Counted from the stretch's first letter, positions 1 through 9,242 are shown. The stretch is 42,577 nucleotides of DNA from Candidatus Angelobacter sp. Gp1-AA117 (GCA_003223515.1 QHVI01000040.1:1-42577), one strand, 5' to 3'. Notes: a model not told the origin generated them from the letters alone. Translations and numbers: made by a program.

Positions 1-253
1 GATATCAGGATCAGTCTGCCCTGCGTGCTTCCTGAGAGGAGCAACAGTTTCGGGTACGATGCGATGTCCAAGCCAGACTGCGGTGCGGGCTCTTGCAGGC
101 GCCACAGAGATTCGGCTTTCGCCCACGCAGTCGCTCATACCTATTTTCATCTTTTCTGGGTGGGACTCAAGTCCCATGTCCGACTGCGGTAAATCTCAAA
201 TGCATCAGCCTGTATGGCACTCAAGGTTCACGAGAATGCTCAGGGGCTGATTG

Positions 254-2230
254 CTAATACTGCATACCAAAATTGATCAGATTCCAGTGAATCACGAACC
301 ACGTGAATCCAATGCAGGCCAGCATGATCAGGAGGTTGAAAATCTTGGTCCAGCGCCACAGGTCGCGTTCGCGCCAGCTTTGGAAAGTGGCATAGATCAC
401 CAGCAGGGTGCCTATAGCGCCCAGTAATCCTATCACCTCACAAAACAGTATCCAGGGATCGAGTTTTCCGCTCAACAAACTCAGGTCATCGGTGGCAGAT
501 AAGACGATCACCAACCCCAGCACGAACACGGCGTCCAGAACACACACTAGGCGAATCCATCTGCGCCACCGCCGCTGGGTTGCGGTAAGTGCAAGCCGCC
601 ATCCATAGTGTTTGCGTACTATGGCGGCGACCGGCCAAAGCAGCAGCACCAGCCCAAGAATTCCAAGGCAGTAAATCCGCACGAATGTATTGAATGGAGT
701 GGCGTTGACCCATGAAACCCGCTGGTCAAGAACTGCAGGAAAGTTCACCAGCATTTCCATTTGCCCGTTTTGATTGCGGAAGGCAATGCGGTCCTGTCCT
801 TTCGCGTCCCGGTAAACCATGGGAGCGATCTCGCGCCAGGTCTTTACTTCCCCATTGAAATCTTTAAACGAAGTGATTTTGATCATGCCATCCTTATCAA
901 GGATCACGTGTGCTTCCCCGAAAGGATTGCCGGCCGCCAGAAAACTGCTTTCCTCGCGCCGGCTGGTCAGGTAGTAACCCGCAACTGCCTTGGCATCGGA
1001 TTCAGCGCTGGCAACTTTGGGAACGTCTGGCGGAGTGTATGGAAAATAGCGATCAAGGAAGTGGAACCAGAGGGCCGAACGTGGGCTGATCTGCCCCTTA
1101 CCGGCGCTGTTGTAAGAGACGAAAAATCCCACGCCTGCATCGAGCATCAGGTGCAGGTCGCTGTGAAAGTAGAGCGTGTCGCCGCCATGGCCAATGATGT
1201 GGTGCCCGTTGCGGTTTTCCTCGTAGAAGCCGAGATCCATGGGATTGAGGTCGGGATGAAATCCCGGCTGGCGTGAATGCATCTGCCGCGTGGTCTCAGG
1301 ACTCAGAATCTGCGCGTTCTCGTACTTTCCATCCTGAAGATGGGCAATTATGAAGTGGGAAAGATCCGATGCGGTAGCGGAGAGGCTCCCGGCCGGGGCT
1401 GGCTCCAGGATCTCAAAAGGCTTGGCCTTGCCGCTTCCCACTTCATAACCTTCAGACATCAGAGGCTTCAAGTCGGCGGGCAACGGCTGAGCAAAGCTGG
1501 AGTGCTGCATGCCCAGTGGCTTAAAGATATTTTCGGTCACATAATCATTGAAGAGCCTGCCTGAAACTCTTTCCACAATATAGCCGGCCAGCGTGGCGCC
1601 GTAATTGGAATAGGCCGGAACCTCGCCCGGAGGAAAGATGCGTTTGGGCATGTGGTTGGTGAGATAGTCTTTCAGGGGAACAAGCTTTTTGTTCTCCGGA
1701 ATGAACAGCTCTTTGATTGTTTCTTCAAAGCCCGGACTATGGGTCATCAGGTTGCGCAGGGTAATGGGCTTGCCGAAGGCTGGGGGGATCTTGAAGTCCA
1801 GGTAATCATTGATGTCGCGGTCGAGATCAAGCTTGCCCTGCTGTACCAACTGCATCACCGCCGTCCAGGTAAAGAGCTTGGAGATGGAGCCGGGACGGAA
1901 TAACGTGCTATCGGGAGACACCGGTGTCTTCTTTTCCACGTTGGAGTAGCCGTAGCCCCTGGCGAACAACACCTTGCCATCTTTCACCACCAGCACCACG
2001 GCCCCGGCGATGTTTTCGCGCTCCAACTGCATGGGCATAAAGCCGGCAAGGAAGGAATCGATGTCGATTGCCGTCATCTCATGCGGTGGCTCCTTAAATT
2101 TCTGTTCGCTGGGCACTGATGGTATTTGCGGGGAAGGAGGAACGGGCGTGACTTGCGGTTTCTGCGCCCAAATCAAAGCACAGCAGATCAGGCAGGCAAT
2201 GGCAATATACAGAATGCGCGCTTTCATCAA
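254..2230 (-). CDS. Membrane-anchored serine beta-lactamase-like hydrolase (class C/PBP4*-like)
   Basis: The 658-residue product starts with a signal peptide (hydrophobic residues 7-22, then WAQ). A beta-lactamase/transpeptidase-like domain covers about residues 50-390. The SxxK nucleophile motif is S115-I-S-K118, a YSN motif lies near residue 205 and an HGG triad follows near residue 345. These are the three active-site elements of the serine beta-lactamase/D-alanyl-D-alanine peptidase/esterase fold. A linker domain follows, and the C-terminal ~140 residues hold about four hydrophobic segments, so the hydrolase is probably tethered to the inner membrane facing outward. Proteins of this architecture are common in Acidobacteria and are usually of unknown substrate (peptide, ester or beta-lactam). 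The gene is the last of the left-hand minus-strand set, and an intergenic repeat separates it from the L,D-transpeptidase gene upstream. The family is clear, but the substrate is not. Confidence 0.9.
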   Translation of the reverse strand: MMKARILYIAIACLICCALIWAQKPQVTPVPPSPQIPSVPSEQKFKEPPHEMTAIDIDSFLAGFMPMQLERENIAGAVVLVVKDGKVLFARGYGYSNVEKKTPVSPDSTLFRPGSISKLFTWTAVMQLVQQGKLDLDRDINDYLDFKIPPAFGKPITLRNLMTHSPGFEETIKELFIPENKKLVPLKDYLTNHMPKRIFPPGEVPAYSNYGATLAGYIVERVSGRLFNDYVTENIFKPLGMQHSSFAQPLPADLKPLMSEGYEVGSGKAKPFEILEPAPAGSLSATASDLSHFIIAHLQDGKYENAQILSPETTRQMHSRQPGFHPDLNPMDLGFYEENRNGHHIIGHGGDTLYFHSDLHLMLDAGVGFFVSYNSAGKGQISPRSALWFHFLDRYFPYTPPDVPKVASAESDAKAVAGYYLTSRREESSFLAAGNPFGEAHVILDKDGMIKITSFKDFNGEVKTWREIAPMVYRDAKGQDRIAFRNQNGQMEMLVNFPAVLDQRVSWVNATPFNTFVRIYCLGILGLVLLLWPVAAIVRKHYGWRLALTATQRRWRRWIRLVCVLDAVFVLGLVIVLSATDDLSLLSGKLDPWILFCEVIGLLGAIGTLLVIYATFQSWRERDLWRWTKIFNLLIMLACIGFTWFVIHWNLINFGMQY

Positions 2231-2309
2231 TCGGTGTTCCTTTGAATTGTCCGGGAAAGAGAAGAGAAGGATATCACGTAAATAGCCGGGAAATCGGGCA
2301 GGAGGAATT

Positions 2310-2381
2310 TAGTAAATGAGCAATTGGTAAGTGGGTAATTTGAAGATTTGAGACACGACTTCCATTTACCCATTTACCAAA
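2310..2381. repeat. Dispersed 'TTTACC' palindromic repeat, copy 1
   Basis: The short gap between two minus-strand genes contains two arms built from variants of GTAAATGAG/GGTAA on the left and CATTTACC/ATTTACCAA on the right. Together they could fold into an imperfect hairpin. Related arms recur at 39452-39543 and 41219-41255. No coding potential was seen in it. Confidence 0.55.
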
Positions 2382-2397
2382 TCTGGCGGCCTGACTG

Positions 2398-2901
2398 CTA
2401 CGGTTTAATTTCAACCTTGGTGCCCACCGGAACCAGCGTCCATATTTCTTCAATCTCCTGGTCGCTCACGGCGATGCATCCATCTGTCCAGTCCATTTTG
2501 CGGTGCAGGGGGCCAATCCGGGAAAATGACGGCGCCAGGCCATGGATAAAGATGTCTCCTCCGGGGTTTACGCCCAGTTTGCGCGCGCGTTCGCGGTCAG
2601 CAGCATTGGGATAGGAGATGCGCAGCGAGAGATGGAACTGGCTATGGGCATTCCTGGACCCAATTACATAACTGCCCTCGGGCGTCTTGCTGTCGCCCTG
2701 GCGTTCCTTCGCCCCAACCGGATGGCCGCCGAGCGCCACCAGGTATGTCTTCAGGACTTTATTTCCGCTCATCAGGGTCATGGTGCGCCTGGCCTTTTCC
2801 ACCACAATCAGGTCTGCCTGCGGCTTGGCGGCGGCGAATCCTGAAGCTGAGAACAACAAGATCGAACAAATGATCAGGACGATTTTGTGAAGGCGAGCCA
2901 T
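2398..2901 (-). CDS. Exported L,D-transpeptidase (YkuD/ErfK-type catalytic domain)
   Basis: This 167-residue protein has an N-terminal signal peptide (about residues 5-24, ending FAAAKP). A compact YkuD-type domain follows. The conserved HG is near residue 125, and the catalytic cysteine lies in the motif WTDGCIAV near residue 142, the counterpart of the family's SxGCIR/TAGCIAV motif. Such enzymes make 3-3 cross-links in peptidoglycan or attach proteins to it, or in YafK-type members cleave such links, in the periplasm. There is no LysM or other wall-binding domain, so this is the minimal single-domain type. The start is ATG. The gene lies between the SprT-like gene and the beta-lactamase-like gene, both minus strand, but with gaps over 100 bp, so cotranscription is not assured. 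Confidence 0.9.
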   Translation of the reverse strand: MARLHKIVLIICSILLFSASGFAAAKPQADLIVVEKARRTMTLMSGNKVLKTYLVALGGHPVGAKERQGDSKTPEGSYVIGSRNAHSQFHLSLRISYPNAADRERARKLGVNPGGDIFIHGLAPSFSRIGPLHRKMDWTDGCIAVSDQEIEEIWTLVPVGTKVEIKP

Positions 2902-3021
2902 TCTGAATGCATTAGACTCCAGCAGCTTGGAATCTGTTCCATATTAATTTTCCCTGCGCTCTCTGAGGCCTCTGTGGTGAAAAAGGATCTTGTTACCTTT
3001 CGTCCTTCGCGTTCTTTGTGA

Positions 3022-3702
3022 TTAAAGCTGCTTGAGGTATTTCTTCGCTTCCTCCAGTTGCGGGAAGAGCTTTTCTTCCGCCTGGAAGGCCGCCGGATGG
3101 ACGCATCTTCTGCTGCCACGCAGCTTCACCGGATGCCGCAGGTGCAGCATTTCATGGTAGACCAGATATTCCACGGCATACCGGGGCACATCGGCTCCGT
3201 CAAAAACGCTGCTGACCACAATGGTGTTATGCGCCGGATCATAGTGGCCGAGGCTCAGGCGGGAATGGTTGCCGCTCCAGGTCATCTGCGGACGCGCCAT
3301 CAGGCCATGAAAAAATTGTGTGTTCAAGTCTTCGAAGATCTGCTCCAGGTCGTAATGCCTGCCCTTTGTGCCAAGAATGCGTTTGCGTCCACGCATCTGC
3401 CGGATCAGGTTCATCTTGGAGGCAATATTCTGGCTGCCGGCAAATTTGCGGAAGCGGACCGCGTGGGCGTTGTCGATTTCTTTCCGGTAAATTTTGGCAA
3501 TCAGGATATGCAGGATGGAATGAATGACCGGTTCGGGTGCTCCCTCCAGCAGATCGGAGAGGCGGACAAGGATACGCCCTCCACGCAGGCGAATGGTGTT
3601 GTTCAGCTTGGTGAAAGGGAAGAACTGAATTTGAAATTCCGGCAGCGGCGCTCGCGGCCGCAGTTCCCGGTAGGCCTGGTGAAAAATGGAGTTAAGGTTC
3701 AC
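3022..3702 (-). CDS. SprT-like zinc metalloprotease-fold protein
   Basis: The 226-residue product has an HExxH zinc site in the sequence YHEMLHLRHP near residue 185, with a further histidine in CVHPAAF about 20 residues later. The C-terminal half (an 'IFEDLNTQFF' helix, then the HExxH helix) fits the SprT/Wss1-like fold. The N-terminal ~100 residues are helical and not recognised. The reading frame opens with GTG and no clear ribosome-binding site, so the start is less certain than the body. Bacterial SprT proteins are poorly characterised; the eukaryotic relative SPRTN digests DNA-protein crosslinks. Any such role here is inference, although uvrA lies in the same strand block. A degenerate copy of the ACGCAGAGG-type repeat follows the stop codon. 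Confidence 0.75.
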   Translation of the reverse strand: MNLNSIFHQAYRELRPRAPLPEFQIQFFPFTKLNNTIRLRGGRILVRLSDLLEGAPEPVIHSILHILIAKIYRKEIDNAHAVRFRKFAGSQNIASKMNLIRQMRGRKRILGTKGRHYDLEQIFEDLNTQFFHGLMARPQMTWSGNHSRLSLGHYDPAHNTIVVSSVFDGADVPRYAVEYLVYHEMLHLRHPVKLRGSRRCVHPAAFQAEEKLFPQLEEAKKYLKQL

Positions 3703-3888
3703 TTTTATGTGAATTCCGAGCGCAGCGAGGAATTCCTACAGCCACACAGATTTCAAGTTTCAGATCACGAATATTCTATGTTGTTTTCTTGTGGATATTG
3801 CGATCCTCGCCCATCACAATACGATAAGCCACCAAATCCTAGCGCGCGCAGGGTTCCCTCGCTGGCGCTCGGGACAAAACCAAAAAAA

Positions 3889-4443
3889 TCACTTCTTCTT
3901 CGTAGTCCCTGTGTTATCGCTTTCCTTATCCGCCATATATTCCCGCGCCATGTCTGCATTCGACTTGAGTGCTTCCATCGCGTCCTGAAGAACGAACTGA
4001 AAGTCGCTGGCTTCTTTCTTCATCTGGGGATCGGTTTCGGTAGCCGATTTCAGGGTGCGAAGCTTCAACTCAAACTTGCCATCCGCCTCAATCACTTCCT
4101 TCAAGCCTTTCTTGAAGTCTTTGCGATCATCTTTGCTCAGTGGGCGTCCTTCGTACTGGTCGACATTGTCGTTAATCTCATCAAGAATGGCGGTGAAGTC
4201 TTCAAGCAGGTCATGGATACGCTGGCCACGGCCCGGGCTCATCTTGGGGTCAGTACGCATTTGATCAATGGCCACAAGGCGGACTTCGGCAAACTTAATG
4301 TAAAGCTTTAAGCGCTTGTAAGGCTCCATGGCCACTTCCCGCAACTGGTCCGTCTCGGCATCATTCAGGGGGTCGCGCCTTCTTGCGGAAGCTAGAGTCA
4401 CAAGCACCAGAAGAACCAGGAAGATTCTGTTTGCCGACCTCAT
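3889..4443 (-). CDS. Small exported alpha-helical protein, unknown function
   Basis: The 184-residue product has a signal peptide (about residues 5-20, cleavage near ASA-RRR). The rest is highly charged and helical and ends in TTKKK. No catalytic motif or known domain is visible. Its ATG overlaps the stop codon of the preceding 150-residue protein by 4 bp, so the two are almost certainly cotranslated from one message with the TPR gene. The three encode exported or periplasmic helical proteins and may work together, but the sequence does not show what they do. Confidence 0.8.
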   Translation of the reverse strand: MRSANRIFLVLLVLVTLASARRRDPLNDAETDQLREVAMEPYKRLKLYIKFAEVRLVAIDQMRTDPKMSPGRGQRIHDLLEDFTAILDEINDNVDQYEGRPLSKDDRKDFKKGLKEVIEADGKFELKLRTLKSATETDPQMKKEASDFQFVLQDAMEALKSNADMAREYMADKESDNTGTTKKK

Positions 4444-4892
4444 GATTTTTTCTCCTTCTTCTTGGGACCAAACATCTCATCCAGCAGGTCTTGCCGGAGT
4501 TGCTCAACTTTTTTTTCGATCATGTCCATTGCGGGACGGTCTTCAACCGCCAGCGTCCGCTTCACGGCCCCGATGCGGCGCTGGGTCTCGCGCAGGATTA
4601 TCTCCGTATCCTTCATCTTTCCGTGCGATTGGATCGAAGCATCGCGGGCCTTGGCTGCATAATTCGCTACATCGCGCATGGTGGCGTGGGCTTGCTCGTT
4701 ATTGCCCTGGGTGAATTGCTGGTCGGCAATATCTACCAGGTATTTTGCCAGTTCGGCATATTGCTTGGCCTGGTTTCCACCGCTGGCCCGCTCGGCTGCG
4801 GCTTTCATCTGCTCGATATTTCTCTGGAATGCAAATGCTCCCAGGCTCACCAGCAGCAGCGCGATGATTGGAATCGATTTCTTCATGATCAT
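4440..4892 (-). CDS. Small exported alpha-helical protein, unknown function
   Basis: The product is 150 residues with a signal peptide (residues 4-22, MKKSIPIIALLL... to AFAFQ), followed by an all-helical region rich in Lys, Glu and Gln and a basic tail (GPKKKEKKS). The start codon at 4892 overlaps the stop of the upstream TPR gene in an ATGA arrangement. A second in-frame ATG lies two codons further on and could also be used. No enzymatic motif is visible. Its place between a TPR protein and another exported helical protein suggests a small periplasmic assembly, which is inference only. Confidence 0.8.
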   Translation of the reverse strand: MIMKKSIPIIALLLVSLGAFAFQRNIEQMKAAAERASGGNQAKQYAELAKYLVDIADQQFTQGNNEQAHATMRDVANYAAKARDASIQSHGKMKDTEIILRETQRRIGAVKRTLAVEDRPAMDMIEKKVEQLRQDLLDEMFGPKKKEKKS

Positions 4893-6148
4893 TGTGGCTC
4901 AATTGCTTTCAAACGGTGGCGCGCTTGAAATTCCTGATCGGGAGATTTGCCTCCCGAGGCGGCCAGAAACAGCTTGTAATTTTCCGCAGCCGGTTTATAA
5001 ATACGCAGGTTGTCATAGGACGTTGCGCGCAGCCAATATGTACCGGCGGTTTCAGGCAGCAGCTTGGCCCGCGCATCCAGAACCCGGACGGCCAATTCAT
5101 AATGCTTATTTTGGTCTGCCGCGTAGGCCAGCTCCCAGTAAGCATCCGTCAGTTTGGAATTCAGTTGTAGCGCCTTAATCAGCTCCGCTTCGGCATCGGC
5201 ATAGTTGTGCTGGTGCAGCAGGGCCTCGCCATAATTCCAATGCAGCTCGGCATTGCGCGGAGATTGCTCTACCAACTGCTGCAACAGTTTAGACGCTTCA
5301 GCATACTGTTTGTTTTCAGCGTATAAATTCGAAAGCACGCGGCTCACGGCAGGATCAGGCGACGCAGTATTGACTGCCTCAAGATTGGCGATGGCTTCTT
5401 TGGTCTTTCCTTCAGCCATCAGCACCTTGCCCAATTGAGCCTGGGCGAGGGTGTTTTTGGGATTCTTCTCGACATATTTCTGCAGCCAGGTTTCGGCATC
5501 GGCCAGCCGCTTCTGTTTCAAGTAGAGATCCACCAGGCGCTCCACTCCTGCATTGCTGCCCATCGTCGCAGCTTTTATATACTGCTGCTCCGCGCCCGCA
5601 GCATCGCCGGTGCGTTCCATCATCCGGCCCTTGCCGGAGATCACCTCGGCATCGCCGGGACGAAGTTCCTCCAGCCTGGCGTACGCTTCCAGCGCTTCCT
5701 TCGCGTCAGTCTCTTCGAGCACCTGGGCCAGCGATTGCCACGCTTCGATCAGGGCTTTCTGGCCACCCACTGTGGGCTTCAGTTGGACGGCGGTTCCCAG
5801 AGCCTTGGCTGCTTCCGGGAAGTTTCCGGCCCGGGCCAGAGTCAGCCCTAGATTCTGGTTGGCTTCAAACCACTTGGGGCTGAGTTCTGCTGCTTTCCTG
5901 TATGCCGTGATGGCTTCAGGGTTTTTATTGAGATGGCTCTCGGCAAAACCGAGATCAAACCAGGCTTGCGGATTGCCGGGTTGCGTCTTGACCAAACCTT
6001 GAAGTCTTACTTCAGCTTGTTCGTATTGCTGCTTCTGTAAGAAGGATTCAGCTTCCTGAAGCGTATCGGCAGAAGGGGCCTGTGCAGGCGACTGCAAGGC
6101 CAATGAAGCCAGCACCACTGCGGCCGAGATGGCATTACTTATGCCCAT
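4889..6148 (-). CDS. Exported tetratricopeptide-repeat protein
   Basis: The 419-residue protein has a signal peptide (about residues 5-24, LASLALQSPAQA) and then roughly ten consecutive 34-residue TPR units. Diagnostic spacing is seen in runs such as 'PGNPQAWFDLGFAESHLNKN' and 'PRNAELHWNYGEALLHQHNY'. TPR proteins are protein-protein scaffolds, and this one should sit in the periplasm or on the outer face of the membrane. Its start overlaps the 3' end of uvrA by 14 bp, and its stop overlaps the next gene by 4 bp. Translation with the two downstream small exported proteins is therefore coupled. The link with uvrA appears to be one of transcription rather than function. Confidence 0.88.
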   Translation of the reverse strand: MGISNAISAAVVLASLALQSPAQAPSADTLQEAESFLQKQQYEQAEVRLQGLVKTQPGNPQAWFDLGFAESHLNKNPEAITAYRKAAELSPKWFEANQNLGLTLARAGNFPEAAKALGTAVQLKPTVGGQKALIEAWQSLAQVLEETDAKEALEAYARLEELRPGDAEVISGKGRMMERTGDAAGAEQQYIKAATMGSNAGVERLVDLYLKQKRLADAETWLQKYVEKNPKNTLAQAQLGKVLMAEGKTKEAIANLEAVNTASPDPAVSRVLSNLYAENKQYAEASKLLQQLVEQSPRNAELHWNYGEALLHQHNYADAEAELIKALQLNSKLTDAYWELAYAADQNKHYELAVRVLDARAKLLPETAGTYWLRATSYDNLRIYKPAAENYKLFLAASGGKSPDQEFQARHRLKAIEPQ

Positions 6149-9089
6149 TCGATTGAGAGTTCTCGCTGAATTGTAAGATGCGCGCCAGCCATTTTCCGGT
6201 GTAAGAATTTGCGGTCTCGGCCACCGCCTCCGGAGACCCCGCTACCACGATCTTTCCACCCCGGTCGCCGCCTTCGGGCCCCAGGTCGATGATCCAGTCA
6301 GCGGTCTTGATCACGTCCATATTATGCTCGATGACCAGCACCGATCCGCCGGAATCAATCAGCTTGCGGAAGGCCGCCAGCAGCTTACTGACATCGTCAA
6401 AATGCAATCCGGTGGTGGGTTCATCGAAGATGTAGAGCGCGCCTTTGCCGGCCCGCCGCTTCTTGCGTTCTTCCTTTTCTTCTTCCGACTCAGCCTCGAA
6501 ATCTTTGACCCGCACTGCGGGAATCAGGTGAGCCGTCAGCTTCATGCGCTGGGCCTCGCCTCCGCTGAGCGTAGTAGCCGATTGCCCCAGCCGCAGATAG
6601 CCAAGTCCTACCTCTTCAAGAACCCGTAATTTATCAGTGATCTTCGGTACCCCGGCGAAAAAATGCAGGGCCTCGCGCACGGTCAGGTTCAGCACTTCAT
6701 GGATGTTCTTGCCCCTATACCGGATCTCCAGCACACCCGCCTTGTAACGCGTGCCTTTGCAGTCCTCGCAGATCAGCTCCACGTCTGCCAGGAACTGCAT
6801 TTCTACGGTGACCGTGCCGTCGCCCTGGCATGTCTCGCAGCGTCCGCCGGGAATATTGAAGGAGAAATGGCCCGAACTATAGCCGCGCTTGACCGCCTCG
6901 GCCGTGGAGGCAAATGCGTCTCGAATAGCGTCAAAAGCCTTGATGTAGGTCACCGGATTGGAGCGCGGGGTGCGTCCGATGGGCGACTGATCCACCAGCA
7001 CGACGTCAGAAATGTACTGCCCACCAGTGACCTTCTTAAAGCCGTTGACCGCCGGGCCGGGGCCGCTGGTGATGCCTTTCTCTGCCGCCAGAGCCTGGTA
7101 GAGGACATCATGCACCAGCGTGGATTTGCCTGATCCGGAGACACCGGTCACAGCCACCAGCATTCCCAGAGGAATTTCGACAGCAATATTTTTCAAGTTG
7201 TGAGCGCGCGCGCCTTCAATGCGGATGGCAGGAGTACCGGGCCGTCTGCGATTTTGCGGCACCTGGATGCGCAACTCATTGCTCAGATACCTGCCGGTGA
7301 GCGAGCCGGGAATTTTCTGCAGATCGGGATAGCTGGCAGCGGCCATCACCTTGCCGCCGTTTTCACCTGCGCCAGGACCCAGATCGAGGATGCGGTCGGA
7401 GGCGCGCATCACGTCAGGATCGTGCTCCACCACCAGGATGGTATTTCCCAGGTTGCGCAACTCATGGAGAATATTGACCAGCCGCTCAGTATCACGGCTA
7501 TGCAGCCCGATGGAGGGCTCATCCAGAACATAAAGCGCGCCCACCAGCCGTGAGCCGAGCGATGTGGCCAATTGAATGCGCTGTGATTCGCCTCCGGAAA
7601 GCGTGGAAGCCAGACGGTCGAGCGTGAGATATTCCAGACCTACATCATTCAGGAACTTCAGTCGTTGCTGCACCTGCTCCAGAATCTTTCCGGCAATCTC
7701 AAGCTGCTCGCCGCTGAGCTTGAGTCCATGGAAGAACTGGGCAGCCTGCTCCACCGTGAATGAAGTAACCTCACAGATGTTCTTGCCGTCAATCTTGATC
7801 TGCCGTGCTTCCCGCCGCAGGCGCGCACCGGCACAATCCGGACACTGCGCGTATCCGCGATAACGGCTGAGAAACACCCGCACATGCAGCTTGTACTTCT
7901 TGCGTTCCACATATGCGAAGAATCCCTGGATACCAGGGAAGCGTCCTTCGCCTTCCATCACGAGCTGCTGCTGCTGGCGCTCCAGTTCGCGCCACGGCAC
8001 ATCCATGGGAATGTCATTTTGCCTGGCGAACTTCTTGAGCTCCGTTTGATAGGCGCGATACTTGGGCTTGGTCCAGGGTTCGATGGCGCTATCACCCAGG
8101 GTCTTGTATGAATCCGGAATTACGAGATTCATGTCGAAATCAATGGTGTTGCCAAAGCCCTGGCACCGTGGACACGCGCCAAACGGATTGTTAAAGGAAA
8201 ACAGGCGCGGCTCGGGTTCCTGATAAGTAATGTGGCAGGTTTTGCACTCGAATTTCTGGGAATAACGAAACTGGCGGGGGGCCTCTTCGTCGCGCGGCGC
8301 TGTCTGGAAGATGACCTCGCCCGCCTCACGGTACGCCAGCTCTACCGCATCGATGATGCGTGAGCGCTGATCGGGTGCAATCGCGATGCGGTCCACCAGC
8401 ACGTAGACGGGCTGGCTGAAATCAATGTCGAGCAGCGATTCAGGCGTGGAGAATTCGAATATCTGAGCATTCTGAATCAGCCGGTTGAAGCCGCGCTTGC
8501 GCAGATCAAACAGCCGCTCCTTCATCGATGTATCAGCTTCCGGGGATGCCTTGGCCGCTTTCTTCGCTCGGCCTTTCGGTTTCTTTGTCTCTTGAGGAGG
8601 GGCGGCGCTGCGGATTGGGAAAAGCACATTCAGCCGTGTGCCTTCACCCAAAGCCAGAATGGTTGCGGCAATCTCGTCTACGGTGTCTTTCTTTACTTCC
8701 TGTCCGCAGTTCCAGCAGTAGGTTTTGCCGACGCGGGCAAAGAGCAGACGCAGGTAATCGTAAATCTCCGTTGCCGTGGCTACAGTCGAGCGGGGATTGC
8801 GGGTGCTATTCTTCTGCCGGATGGCAATGGCCGGAGCAATGCCTTCGATGTGATCGACATCCGGCTTCTCAATGCGCTCCAGAAACTGGCGGGCATAGGC
8901 AGAGAGCGATTCCACATAGCGGCGCTGGCCTTCGGCGTAAATGGTGTCAAAGGCCAGGGAAGACTTGCCCGAGCCGGACACCCCCGTGACCACCGTCAAG
9001 GCGTTATGAGGGATCTCAAAATCGATGTTCTTAAGATTATGGACCCGTGCACCGCGTACAACGATGCTTTCATTGGCAGGAATAGACAT
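6135..9089 (-). CDS. uvrA: Excinuclease ABC subunit A (UvrA)
   Basis: UvrA is the damage-recognition ATPase of nucleotide excision repair. The 984-residue product contains the first Walker A (GVSGSGKSSLAFDT) near residue 37 and a first zinc module (CKTC...CPRC) near 280-310. The first ABC signature (LSGGESQRIQLATSLG) and Walker B (VLDEPSIGLHSRD) come next. The second Walker A (GVSGSGKSTLV), a second zinc module (CETCQGDG...CEDCKG) and the second LSGGEAQRMKL/IFDEPTTGLH pair complete the two-cassette UvrA layout. It is slightly longer than the usual ~940 residues because of a Lys/Ala-rich insertion near residues 165-190. The gene heads a minus-strand block that runs into a TPR gene with a 14-bp overlap. 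No uvrB or uvrC is in the window. Confidence 0.97.
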   Translation of the reverse strand: MSIPANESIVVRGARVHNLKNIDFEIPHNALTVVTGVSGSGKSSLAFDTIYAEGQRRYVESLSAYARQFLERIEKPDVDHIEGIAPAIAIRQKNSTRNPRSTVATATEIYDYLRLLFARVGKTYCWNCGQEVKKDTVDEIAATILALGEGTRLNVLFPIRSAAPPQETKKPKGRAKKAAKASPEADTSMKERLFDLRKRGFNRLIQNAQIFEFSTPESLLDIDFSQPVYVLVDRIAIAPDQRSRIIDAVELAYREAGEVIFQTAPRDEEAPRQFRYSQKFECKTCHITYQEPEPRLFSFNNPFGACPRCQGFGNTIDFDMNLVIPDSYKTLGDSAIEPWTKPKYRAYQTELKKFARQNDIPMDVPWRELERQQQQLVMEGEGRFPGIQGFFAYVERKKYKLHVRVFLSRYRGYAQCPDCAGARLRREARQIKIDGKNICEVTSFTVEQAAQFFHGLKLSGEQLEIAGKILEQVQQRLKFLNDVGLEYLTLDRLASTLSGGESQRIQLATSLGSRLVGALYVLDEPSIGLHSRDTERLVNILHELRNLGNTILVVEHDPDVMRASDRILDLGPGAGENGGKVMAAASYPDLQKIPGSLTGRYLSNELRIQVPQNRRRPGTPAIRIEGARAHNLKNIAVEIPLGMLVAVTGVSGSGKSTLVHDVLYQALAAEKGITSGPGPAVNGFKKVTGGQYISDVVLVDQSPIGRTPRSNPVTYIKAFDAIRDAFASTAEAVKRGYSSGHFSFNIPGGRCETCQGDGTVTVEMQFLADVELICEDCKGTRYKAGVLEIRYRGKNIHEVLNLTVREALHFFAGVPKITDKLRVLEEVGLGYLRLGQSATTLSGGEAQRMKLTAHLIPAVRVKDFEAESEEEKEERKKRRAGKGALYIFDEPTTGLHFDDVSKLLAAFRKLIDSGGSVLVIEHNMDVIKTADWIIDLGPEGGDRGGKIVVAGSPEAVAETANSYTGKWLARILQFSENSQSNGHK

Positions 9090-9184
9090 CGGTAACTGAA
9101 CACAGCTTTTTCCATGGCCCTACAGAGGACTCCGGGAATGTGGCTGAATCTCTCTATTATAGCGGACGACAACGCATGGCGGAT

Positions 9185-9214
9185 TAACCGCAAAGGGCGC
9201 GAAGGACGCAAAGG
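9185..9214. repeat. Dispersed 9-bp-periodic repeat (ACGCAAAGG type)
   Basis: The sequence AACCGCAAAGGGCGCGAAGGACGCAAAGG-like is made of three 9-bp units of the form ACCGCAAAGG / GCGCGAAGG / ACGCAAAGG. Similar copies lie at 12011-12040, 25800-25829, 27945-27974, about 36923-36945 and 37702-37780. This copy is immediately outside the left end of the IS1-type element. Confidence 0.7.
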
Positions 9215-9226
9215 AATAAAACTTAC

Positions 9227-9242
9227 GGTAGTGTCCTAATTT
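9227..9242 (+). repeat. Left terminal inverted repeat of the IS1-type element
   Basis: GGTAGTGTCCTAATTT matches the reverse complement of 11967-11982 at all 16 positions. The inward sequence TTAGGACTAC at 9248-9257 pairs with the same arm to form a local stem. Confidence 0.88.

Noticed and set aside
1-150. Minus-strand open frame running off the left edge (starts MKIGMSDCVGES)
   Set aside because: Only 50 codons are visible, with no good ribosome-binding site and no recognised motif. The segment contains a small GGGACT/AGTCCC hairpin and looks like repeat DNA.
59-250. 63-residue plus-strand frame
   Set aside because: It has no ribosome-binding site, no recognisable motif and an unbalanced composition; it is probably chance.
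3058-4311. 417-residue plus-strand frame
   Set aside because: It lies opposite the SprT-like gene and the 184-residue protein gene and crosses the gap between them. It is an antisense shadow with no domain.
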